Shown one piece after another: positions 38,686-50,000 of a stretch of DNA of 64,000 nucleotides. The notes under the pieces were generated by a model. It had not been told where the DNA came from. It made no database searches and worked only from the letters and a program-made list of their open reading frames with translations. This DNA is from Siderastrea siderea. Taxonomy: Eukaryota > Cnidaria > Anthozoa > Scleractinia > Rhizangiidae. The DNA is taken from the NCBI GenBank assembly GCA_964030785.1, contig OZ034968.1, positions 34,861,186 to 34,925,185 on the forward strand, read 5' to 3'. Position 1 is the stretch's first letter. Each line of letters begins with the position of its first letter. Both the position numbers and the translations under genes were made by a program.

Positions 38686-39965
38686 GTGGTTCGCTAGACA
38701 TGTATGGTTGTATACCGGAACCTGTTTTAGGAAGAATTGCAGTTTCAGTAAGTGGACTACATGTATATATGTACAAAAGATAGATATAGACGCGATTTAA
38801 TGGTGCGATGAAAATATTTTGACCCCATAAGTACACACCCACATGCAGACCAGTTTCTAACGTTGCATATTCGTTTGTTATAGGTAGTCAAAGGACTTCG
38901 ATATTTGTGGGAATTGAAAATCATGCACAGAGGTAAGATGATGCCCTTGTAAGGGATTGCCTTTCATGCCTTTCATCGATCCGATATGGAGATTTTGTTG
39001 TCACACAGTATATCGAAGTCGAAGTCAACTAGATTTCGTATTTCATGCTCACTTTTAATTTAGAAGACTTTTCTTTTCTGCTCCCTCAATTAATTCTTCG
39101 GGCTGATTTTTTTTATGTTCCCGTTTCACACCATCAGACGTAAAACCTTCCAACATTTTAGTAAGCACAAGAGGCCAAGTGAAGCTATGTGACTTTGGCG
39201 TCAGTCGACAGGTAAACTAAACCGTCTTCTACATTGATATCTGGATAGCTGAGTGTAGTTTACAGTCATCTTTTTTACGTACTATTTTATTTAGGCTTGT
39301 GTGTTTACAAAGAAAAATGAAAACGAGAATAAAGACAGTATTCATAGTCGGCTTTGTGAAGAAGAAGCGTCAACTACATGACCATTTATCTCATGCTTCT
39401 CCGTGCCATGATTATGTTCAAGAAAATCGGCCGATCATTTCCATCTTTTACGCTTAAATCTTCAATTGTTGTCTGTGTATGCTAGTTGAACAAACTTGGA
39501 ATTTATGCAAATATATTAAAAGACGTCAAACTGTTTCTTGCCTTCTTGCCATTTATTTCTTGGCTTCTTGTTAATTATTTTCTGGCCTTCCGGTTGAACA
39601 TGTGCCTCATGGTAAAGGGTGTAAAGCAATACCAGTACAGTTGCTTTGTCGCCGAAATGGAGAAAAGGTGCCTTTATCATATGGGCTATTGTTATTCTTA
39701 CATACATGTACGACGATGCGTTGCGGTTCGTTCAGCTTCACACAGTATCATGTTGCAAATGCGGTTTGCACTCAATAAATCATTGCAATAACAATGCAAA
39801 GGTAAGTGCAAGTGCAAATGCTGTCCAAAAATGCAACTTACTGCAAAATAATGAAATATAAAATTGTTTTTTTTTTTTAAATTTGAATGTGTATTGTTTT
39901 TGGTTCACCTTCAGCTCGTCAATTCAATAGCTACTACTTACGTTGGGACTCACGCGTATATGGCG
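38686..39965 (+). CDS. MAP2K5: MAP2K5-like kinase, catalytic-loop exons
   Basis: Continuation of the same kinase after a 33.6 kb intron. Exons: 38686-38747 ([18 protein letters not shown]), 38884-38932 ([16 protein letters not shown]), 39138-39211 (catalytic loop DVKPSN and metal-binding DFG in [10 protein letters not shown]), 39915-39965 (activation segment, [14 protein letters not shown]). The last base at 5129 plus GT at 38686 restores a Gly codon, so the phase is kept across the mobile-element-filled intron. The HRD Asp, Asn and DFG residues are present, so the kinase appears catalytically competent. The activation loop has S-I-A-T-T where MEK5 has its phosphorylated Ser/Thr. I could not find the next exon (APE motif onward) downstream. 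Confidence 0.85.
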
Positions 39966-40584
39966 GTAAGTTAACCAGAAGACGCATTATCAAAATGCAT
40001 ATTCTTCTTTCTGACCTCTGTACATTCCCCATGGTACAACTTGGGAAATTAATTTAAAATACTAAGACATTTCGTCTCTAGTGATCAGTTCCTCAATACT
40101 CATGACCTGTGTGTTTGATCAAGCAGTGATATTTTAAAGAGAAATTAGATACTGGTCATTATTGGGGCTTGAAATGCAAAAATATTCAAATCTTTGCAGA
40201 CGTCTCTTAACTCGTACTGGTTATGTATGGCGTCCCAACCCCGCCAAAAATCAACTTTGGCACGCGACATTCAAATTTAACATTCAACATCTAACTTTCG
40301 CATTCAACATCCAACTTAAGCTCTTAACACCCGGCTTTGGCACTTAACATCTAAACTTTAAATGAACTTCCTGTGCCTATAAACGATGTCGAATTGACAA
40401 TGATATCAATTTTCAGGTTACAACTTTGAACATTTCAACGCCATGCCAAATGCGACCACGAACAGTATTCGAGTTCGATCACGTTTCGATTTTGAAAAAC
40501 AACATGGTAATGGAATGATTTAAATCTTTACACTTCTCGCATACAGCTTTGTCAGTCGAGCCCTCTATAATAAAGTCGTTGAGA

Positions 40585-40642
40585 AATGTTGACTTGGTTT
40601 TGAAATGTTGACTTCGTTTTGAGATGTTGACTTCGTTTTGAG
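40585..40642. repeat. Short tandem repeat upstream of the integrase-like gene
   Basis: Three copies of a ~18-bp unit (GTTGACTTCGTTTTGAGA). Immediately precedes the candidate start. Confidence 0.7.
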
Positions 40643-40653
40643 AACAGCGTACA

Positions 40654-43600
40654 ATGTCCGCCAAAAAGTATCGTATGTCAAAATGTTACGTAACATCTGA
40701 AAAGGACTGGGTCTGGTCGTCCGTGAAAATGGCGGACTTGTGGAGTGCAGTGCAAGCCATAAATGACCTTATTGTCAGGATCGAAAGGATGGAAAATTCC
40801 AGCGAAATCGGATCTATAGTTTTAAGATTAGATTTTATTAATAGGATGCTAGTCAGTCTTGATGTGCCTGATGATATTGTGAACACAACGAGTGCTTTGT
40901 ACGAGACCGTTGTGGCAATCGATCGTGAAAATCACAGAACACAAGCCGCCCATGGTTATCAGGTTCAGTTGCATCGTACTGGGGCTCGAGGACGACCCTC
41001 GTTTGAAATAACACGAGAGCAGCTATCCTTTTTGTTGGACCAAGGCTTCAAAGTGCCACAAATCAGCGTGATGTTGGGGGTAGGACAGAGGACTATCGAA
41101 AGGAGAATGTCGGCATACGGCCTAAGTGTTTCTGGTGAGAACTTTTACTTTACTTTGAAAAAATTCGAACTCCCGGGTTGACTTGACCCCGCTGGATTAC
41201 CGGTGTGTGTGTATGTGTGTGTTTGTAAGTGTGAAGAAGAGTAGGGGGAACTGTTGTCAAGCAACATCTAGGTCACCGAATACAGGCACTGCTTTTTTAC
41301 TGTGGGCCATGTCAAAAAAAAAATAACCCCCCCCCCTCCTCGCCCCCCGTTGATGAGGTCACTCAGAATTTCCCCTCGAAGAGGAAAAAAAAACGCAAAG
41401 TACTGACATAACCCTCCCCCCCTTCCCTCAGAAAATTACCAAATTATCTTCTTCCCCATAGATAGACCCCTTTTTGGTCATTTTTGTCTTACCCCCTCTG
41501 AAAGAATCAAACGTGCCAACATAAATTCAACAACAACTTCCCAATTTTTCCTTCATAAAATGTAAAGAAGTGAAATACAGTACTTAACTGTTATTGACAT
41601 TATCCTCAAGGCGGGGTTCTACCTGAATTTGAGTGAGAGGTTTAAAGAAGGGATAGAAGAAAGAAAATTATTTTTAGAACACTACCAGACAGTTGACCCC
41701 AATGCAAGAGCATCCCAGGTTGTCAGGGGACTGGTTGGGTGTCCCCTTTTAACTTTAAATTTTAATTTTAAAATCACATTAAATCTTCACCATTTCATAT
41801 TTCTCTAAATGTCAGTAATCCCTTGAGAAAAACTCCTCCCAAATATACCCAAAAATCACACAAAAATTTACAAAACATCGCAAAACATAGATTCGATCAT
41901 GTGACGAGTGAACAGTTTTTGGATTGCTTGAAACGCGAACAAGATATTTGCATTAAACCCAAGTTAAGCAGTGGAAAAGTGGCCTTCAGGTAGAACCACG
42001 CCTTAAGTAATGAGTGTATAGTTTGACATTAATAATTTCAAAAGATCTAAAAATAATTTGTTCATTTATAGGTCAGTTTAGTCCTTTAAGTGACGAAGAA
42101 CTGGATGACTTTTTGAGATCTGCACAACAGTCTCACCCTTCTATTGGTATCAGAATGGCAAGGGGCTTGCTACACAGTAAAGGATATCGTGTACAGAGAG
42201 AGAGAATCAGACAGTCATTTTTAAGGACGGATCCCATTGGGGTAATGCAGCGTTGGAGAGATGCAGTAAGAAGACGACGATATAATGTCCACTCGCCTCT
42301 GGCACTTTGGCATATTGATGGCAACCATAAACTGATCAGGTACATCTAAGCAAGAAATGATTGTAATTATGTTTTATTTTTTGTCAGATATAACATAAAG
42401 CTCCATGAAGTCCATGGGGTGGGGGTGTTTACAACTCTTCAAAATCTTTTGATTTAATAGATAGGGGGCTTATTGGAAACAAAAAGCTATTTTCAAATCA
42501 TAACTAAGTATTGGTAAATTAAAAGAACTGATGGTTTGGGGGGAGTAATAGAAAGAAGGGGGGGTTGTTACAATATTCAAATTCCAGGGAGGGAGCAAGC
42601 TCATTCCCAGGGTCTCTCTCAGAGCTTTTACAGTAACTTTTTATAACACGAATTGAAGAAAATTTAACCATGAAAATAAATGATTCTTGGTGTAAATGTC
42701 CTCCTAAGGTGCACCCTGCAGATTCCGGATTCCAGATTCAAGGGCAGTAAATGTGTACTAGTAGTAAGTTACGAAAGAGCACAACTTGGGACTTTTTTTT
42801 AGACCAGAACTGTTATAATCATTAATTTTATTTATAGTTGTGTGTGATTTCCACCCTTGCACATCCAAATGTTGTCCCCAGATGGAGAATAGTTGTCCAT
42901 GGTGGAATCGATGGGTATTCCAGGATACCTGTGTATCTTTGGGCATCAGCCAACAACAGGGCAGCAACTGTGCTTGGCCTGTTTCTCAATGCTGTGAATG
43001 AATATGGGCTACCATCACGGGTACGCTCAGACAAGGGTGGGGAGAATGTGGACGTCTCCTGGTATATGCTCACGCATCCACAACGGGGTCCTGACAGAGG
43101 GAGTATGATAACAGGTAAGAAATTGATAAAAGGAAATTTTCAGTTACTTGCTCGTGCTGTTGGTTACTATATATCCTAATCTGTAATGTTTCTTTAGAGA
43201 CTTTGTTGGAAAGTGAGCTTGGTGCCTAACATTGTTCCATGATTTCTTGTAGGGAAAAGCACACACAATCAACGGATTGAAAGACTGTGGAGGGATGTGT
43301 TTGCTGGATGCCTGACCTTGTTTTACGATTTGTTTTATGGATTGGAGAGGTCAGGAATGCTCAATCCCAATGATGACATTCATCTATGGTGCCTGCATTA
43401 CACATTTTTACCACTCATTAACAGGCACCTGACAAATTGGAAAAATGCATGGATTCACCATCCCTTGAGAACAGAGAGAAATTCCACCCCAATGCAGTTA
43501 TGGATAAGGGGCCTGCATAGTATTTGGGGAAGTGAATCAACAATTGATAGAGAGGTCTTCCAGGTGAATGTTCTTGATTTTGTATGTTTTTCTTTGGACC

Positions 43601-44109
43601 TGATAATTGGACTTTTCGCAAAGGCTCCTCCCCCTCTTCCTAGGGTGTATTGAAAATTTTTTTAGAGACTGCTTCAGGATTAGGGCAAATTGCAACTGCG
43701 GGCCTTGTTGCTAAGCTAAACATTTCCAAATATCTGCCATATTTTACAATCTGTTAGTTTTTAATGACCTCTCCTTCATAACAGTAAGATCATACTTGTA
43801 TGCCCCATGAAGTACACCCCAAACTGACATAAACAAAAAAAAATCTAGTACTTGAAGTTGAAATAACCATTGTTTTTGTTTTGTCTGCAGAATGACTTCT
43901 CAAGCTATGGAATTGACTGGGATGGACCAGTGCCAGCTCCTTCTTTTGACAGTGTTGAAGTTCCCCTAACTAGCTGCCCAATCGATGTTGATAGAATGTT
44001 ATCATTTTATCCTCCTCACAATGCATCAGTTAATGACGTCATTGCATTATTTGCCAGTGCTGTTGAACATGTTCACGAGGTGTTATATCCCCAGCATTCC
44101 ACACAATAA
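40654..44109 (+). CDS. DDE integrase-like gene, five exons, 503 aa
   Basis: Exons 40654-41134, 42072-42339, 42882-43114, 43253-43563, 43891-44109; all GT-AG and the phases (1, 2, 1, 0) sum to an intact frame. N-terminal helical region, a homeodomain-like HTH (EITREQLSFLLDQGFKVPQISVML), then an integrase core: first Asp in LWHIDGNHKL, second in RVRSDKGGENVD, Glu in HNQRIERLWRDVF. This family of intron-containing integrase-core proteins is widespread in cnidarians and fish and may be domesticated. It lies downstream of the last visible MAP2K5 exon, same strand. The start could also be 40675 or 40729. Confidence 0.7.
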
Positions 44110-44680
44110 CATTTACAACAATTTAATTCTAATTATAAGAGTCATGGCAAGCCCTAGTAAGTAATTTTAACAATAATCTTAACATTTTCCATACCATTTG
44201 CACCATTATGAAAGGTAGGCTGCATTGTAGCATGTTTCAGGTAACACTTCAGAAATTAATGATAAGCCAACCTATGAAAATGCTATTGTAGATATGTGTA
44301 CCTAGTTAACAGAAACAATACTGTTTTCTAAATATTGTCCTAGAAGTATCAGTTAATTCTCTAATTGCAAAATATATCAATCTTTTTCGATGGTTCTCAC
44401 ATTCAATATAAATTGATAAGAAATTGGGAATTAACTGTACTGATTCTCAACACAATGAATAACTGTATAAACACATAAACTGTAGGTCTAGCCTACTGCG
44501 ATTTCAGTTTTAATATGATATCTACAAACTTAAGTGAAAAAATGTACTAAATGAGACCTTATGAAAAAAATAGCTGCCAGTGTCTTCAGCTGTCGGGTCA
44601 AGTTAAAGCACTGGTAGTCACACTTGAAGATTTATGGATTAATAGGCTACACTGAGAAATTTCTGTGATTGTGGTCTTAA

Positions 44681-45324
44681 GGTGATTCCATCGAAATGGA
44701 AGGAATATTTAAAATTTTCTAAAACTTGGTCCACTCGGTAATTATGTTTAGAACATTTCAAAAATGCAATAAAAAATAGGGGTCACCGTGCTTGTTTTTT
44801 CACAAAATGGATAGCCGTTAATAGCAAATATACGACCCGCAAGGCTTTCCTGACAAACCCTAGTAATCAGAAATGAGAACTATAATTGCTTTAAAAAGTC
44901 ATTGCTTGTATTGAAATATTGGAGCAGTTCACCATAACAGACATTTATCTTGTATTGTATACTGTTTTAGCTGAACAGGACTCAAGATTATGACATAAAT
45001 TAAAAAATTTGCCGCGTGCGTAAATACCCTGCTGCACCTAAAGATGTGTTCTTTTCGGCATTTAAATAAAAATCTCAAAGCAGAATTTTTAACTTTTTTT
45101 GAAATCGCGATATATTGTACTAGACCGTGTGCCATTTGAACATATGTCTTAAAAAATGGGGGTCACCGAGCTCGTTTAGGAGAAAACGACCATTTATTTC
45201 TCTGAACAGCTCAGCTTTCATAGAAAACCTATAAAATTCCGAAGGTGCGCGCGCTCGTGCACGCGCTAATCACGCAAGAAATGATGCGCAGAAAGGATGC
45301 GTAATGCAATTGAATGGAATCACC
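44681..45324. mobile_element. 644-bp TTAA-type MITE
   Basis: Ends GGTGATTCCAT and ATGGAATCACC flanked by TTAA at 44677-44680 and 45325-45328. No ORF. Internal words such as GGGGTCACCG occur twice. Confidence 0.75.
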
Positions 45325-46370
45325 TTAAGGCAACCAAGTTGTTACTGATTTGCATTTCAGAGATTTGAATAGAAAAGGCCACTCTCGCCTGCCTAGCCTT
45401 GTTTTAATGCTTTTGACAATAAAACTGTCTCCTTTTAAATTTCCATAAGATAGGCTTGATTTCCTTTGACATGGTGTTCAAGGCAAAGTAATTTAACTCT
45501 GTTGACAAGTGTTGCTTCTGGGAGCTAAAAACAAATGGCAACCATATTTGCATTTGGTCTATATTATAAATATGTTTCTTAATGCTCCTTAATGAACGTT
45601 ATGGGTAACACCGGTTGATTATTGATAGACAATAAAAATTGAAATAAACGTCCAAGAAGTTCTACTACAATTGCAGTTTTTTGGTCACTGGAGTCTTTTG
45701 TCTTCCTAACTTTGACATTCTTTTACAGCTCGCACAAAACTCATTGTAAAAAATACAGTGCAAATGTGTAAAGATGCGTATAGTTGACATCAAAAGTTTT
45801 TAAATGTGAACAACCTCCACCGGATAGCTTTCAAAAAGTTAAAATGCCAAAGATAGGGTATGTATAACCTATCGCATTATAGCCATGACAACAAAGAAGC
45901 GTCAGTTAATCTTCCTTTGTAACCATTATACAAATTTGTACAAAGAGTTAAGTTATCAACGTCTTTCATGTAGCTATGATAGAATTTTAAGTATGTAGAA
46001 ACTCTGATGCTATGGTGGCTCACAATTGTTAAGACCATCCCACCTTTGGCATTCTATTACAGCTAGGCTGATGATGCACGAAAAACATTTTGTGTAATCT
46101 AGAAAAGCATTTATCCATGAACAGAGTCAGATCAAAATAATTTCAAGTTTGTTTCCATGGCAATTTCAAAAGAGGTCAGAGACACCCTATATTTGACCTT
46201 TCCAGGCTAATAATGTAAAAGCTACACGGTGAAAATTTTTGTTTTTGATATGGTTTTGTTTCAATTGACAAATGAAATATTTACGCACATTTTTAGAGTA
46301 TTCTGTCAATTGAATTCAGAGCGACCCTTTTTTCCTCTTTTTAGGTTGTAATGCCAACAAATTTGACGTC
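45325..46370. other. Intergenic/intron DNA, nothing recognised
   Basis: AT-rich, no convincing exon or repeat boundary seen. Confidence 0.5.
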
Positions 46371-46375
46371 ATGGG

Positions 46376-46589
46376 TGTTTCGGCCTACGAAAGCAATTTC
46401 TGACATTTTCTTAAATACGTATTATGCGACGTAATAAACGATAATTAGAGAGAACGAACTTAATCATCTTCTCTAGTCGCGGATCCGTTCCACAGACACC
46501 AATGGCTTTCGATTAACCTACTGTATGAAACGTGGCAATAAACCTTACAGTGTAACATTTGAATCCTTGGTAATGCGGCTAGTGATACA
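46376..46589 (+). repeat. BEL/Pao 5' LTR
   Basis: Starts TGTTTCGGCC, ends AGTGATACA. Has AATAAA-type word where the 3' copy reads ACTAAA (near 46540): the single difference noticed. Confidence 0.95.
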
Positions 46590-46658
46590 TTCGAAAGCCA
46601 ATCAAAAGTCAAGTTGAAAACCGAGTCACATTGGGGACGGCAACAAGACAGCAACAAG

Positions 46659-47021
46659 ATGGCAGAAGCAGCAAAGATGGCGAGACGCTCAGCTAAAGGG
46701 AAATTCACAAGAAAAAGAAGCGATTTCTTAAACTCTGTTCGAGACAGAAACAGTATCGCAACTATAGAGAAAGCCTATGATCAATTGGAAGACGCTATGA
46801 AAGACCTTGAAGGTAAACATGAGCAATTCACATCGTTTCTAAACGACGAAGAATTCGATGCAGCTGAAAATTGGATGAGTGAGCTGCAAACATTATACAG
46901 AGATGCAACAAATCTGAAAAATGAATACATGGATAATATACAATTTGATGAATCTAACGCGCGCGCTACACGTGAGCGCGAGGAACTAAAAATCAACAAA
47001 GAGAGCAAAATGAAAAATTGA
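46659..47021 (+). CDS. BEL/Pao gag N-terminal ORF
   Basis: Start MAEAAKMARR (46659; an earlier Met at 46614). Charged and helical, with no homologous domain I can name. It stops at TGA 47019-47021, while the next ORF is open in the -1 frame from the same place. BEL elements usually have one gag-pol frame, so this is either a one-base loss in the AAAAATT run or a -1 frameshift site. Confidence 0.75.
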   Translation: MAEAAKMARRSAKGKFTRKRSDFLNSVRDRNSIATIEKAYDQLEDAMKDLEGKHEQFTSFLNDEEFDAAENWMSELQTLYRDATNLKNEYMDNIQFDESNARATREREELKINKESKMKN

Positions 47022-50000
47022 AAGAAAACATTCTAATAAAGAGAGCCGGCGCGCGCACTCTTTTTGATGCTATATTTAGCAATGCGACGCACATTCTAGA
47101 AACTGAGAATGCTGCAACTTCTCTCATGAAGAAAGTACTCGCACAACTCGAAGAAGCATTTATTGAATGCAAGTTAAGGAATGAACAATATCTAGAGTTA
47201 ATAGGCAAGGAAATGATGGAACAAGAACTGCTATGGATTTCAAATGTCCAGGTTCTGTACAGTCAAATATTTGAAATATTTGAAACCCGAATCAGTGAAA
47301 AGGAAGAAAGCAAACTCAGCGAGACAACCCTATGCAACAGTAATTCACCGGGAACCGCCAATAATGTACATTTAGAGAAGATCAAAAGACCGCACTTTGA
47401 AGGCGATATAAGAGAGTACCCTCAGTTTAAGCGAGATTTTCAAACGCAAGTAATGCCAGGTCTTACTAAGCTCACAGCCCCGTACACGTTACGTACTTGT
47501 CTTGACAAAGAAGCTCTAGCACAGGTTAAATCAGTTGATGATGATATCGAAGAAATGTGGGCCCGTTTAGATGAAAAGTTCGGAGACCCAGGAAAGGTCA
47601 CGGATGTGATCATCAATGATATCAAGCGATTTAAAGTCATCCGAGAGGGAGAAAGCAAGAAATTTGTGGAATTCGTAGATATGATAGAGGATAGTTATCG
47701 TGACTTGAAAAGACTCGGTATTGAAAAGGAAATTACAACCACAAGCTCAGTTAGCACTATTGAAAGCAAACTTCCTCCTGATCACAGAAAGGAATGGGCT
47801 AGGCTTGTTAGCTCACGCAAAAGTACAGTCGACAAAACTGACAAATTTCCGAGTCTCCTCGATTTTCTATTGGATCAAAAACGTGCCATAGAATATGACG
47901 CATCTGACTTAAGATCAGCAGGCACACCTCAAGTGCGAGGTGCAACCCATTTATCAGATGGGAGACCATCGCCAACGGCAAAATATTGCCTTGTGCATGG
48001 TAACGCGAAGCATTCCACTTACGAGTGTAGAAATTATCTAGCTAAACCTGTTCAACAGAGAAAGGATGTTGTAAAGGATAAGCTTGCATGCTTTTCGTGC
48101 CTGAAACCAGGCCATCGCTGGGTTCAGTGCAAAAAGAAGAAAGAATGTGGAATTGATAATTGCAAGGTATTCCATCACCGAACTCTTCACGAGAATAAAA
48201 GGAACACCCCAACCGGCGAGGATGATCAAGAAGAAGAAGTCTCTGGCACCACAAACACGTGTTCGAGAATCAGTAGTAAGACCACATGCCTCTTACAGAT
48301 ACAACGCATAAAAACGCACGCAAATTGGCTCAATGTTATGTGGGATAATGCATCTTCGCTTAGTTTCATTACGAACAAGACGGCCAAAGCGCAAAAATTG
48401 CATGGTACAACAGTTCAGCTGTCACTTGTAAAGGTTGGAGCAGAGAAAAAGGATATCACGACGAAGAAGTACACATTACCACTTATTGATTTGCAAGGAC
48501 ATCAGACCCTCATTGAAGTTTATGGAATCGACCAAATAACATCTAACATCCGCAAAATCAAGATCGATGGAATACTCCATATTTTTGACGTCCCAAAGAA
48601 GGACATAGAACGACCAACTGGAACCATCCACGTGTTGATAGGATATGACTATGCAGGATTGCATCCAGAAATGCAAAATCGCTCGGGACACCTCCTGTTG
48701 CTAAAGAATCGCTTTGGTTTCTGTATCAGTGGGACACACCCAGCACTTGAAGAAAATGCAGAATGTTTCAAATACAATGTAACACATGTAAATCATGTAA
48801 GAGGAATCGAGTTAAGCGATTTCTACAAAATAGAAAATCTGGGCGTGGAGTGTACACCGCGCTGCGGCGGCTGTAAATGTGGGAAATGCCCACCAGGCAG
48901 TAAGAATTATACGCTCAAAGAAGAAAAGGAATTGAATCTTATCGAGAATAATCTTGAATATAATTCACAAGAGAATCTATGGATAACTACCTACCCATGG
49001 ATTAAAGACCCGCATAACCTCCCGGACAACAAAAGAGCCGCGTATGGAAGATTGATGTCAACAGAACAACGTCTGCGCAAAAATCCAGATCACGCGAAAG
49101 TGTACCAACAACAGATACAAGATATGATCGACAGAGATGTAGCTCGTAAACTAAACACTGAAGAAATAACAAAGTATAACGGGCCAGTGCATTACATCTC
49201 GCATCACGAGGTCTTGAAAACTGATTCAAAATCCACACCTGTTCGCATCGTCTTCAATAGCAGTGCTAGCTATATGGGCCATATCCTAAACGAATATTGG
49301 GCAAAGGGACCAGACCTCTTGAATAACCTATTAGGAATACTCATAAGATTTCGCGAAAATCGTGTTGCATTCATTGGAGATGTCAGCAAGATGTATCATA
49401 CTGTAAAAACTAAGGTCGTTGAACAACATACTCATCGTTTCCTATGGAGAGACATGAACACGGCAAGAGAACCTGACACTTACGTGATACAAAGAGTGTC
49501 CTTTGGCGACAGACCTTCCGGAACGATAGCAACTGTTGCTATGAGAAAAACAGCACAAATGGGTATCGAATCTCATCCCCAAGCAGCTCAGATTATAAAG
49601 GAAAACTCCTACATGGATGACATAATTGAGAGCGTCGATGACACTAAGTTAGCTAAACAACTAACAGAAGCTATTGAAGAACTCTTGATCAAGGGAGGAT
49701 TTCGCATAAAAGAATGGATAATGTCAAAAGATGACACTGAAGAAAATCTGACGCTCACCTTGAGAGGCGATTCAAACGAACCCACGGAAAAGGTTCTTGG
49801 AGTTGTATGGAATCCGCGTACGGATCAGTTGTGTTTTCGCGTTAAATTCGATTTACAGATGAAGAGTAAAAGGAAAAGACCTCCCCCCCAAGGAATTGAT
49901 ATAACGAGCTCACAAGACATCAAACTTACAAAACGAATTGTCTTATCTCAAGTCAATCGCATTTATGATCCGATGGGACTCGCCACTCCATTTACAATCA

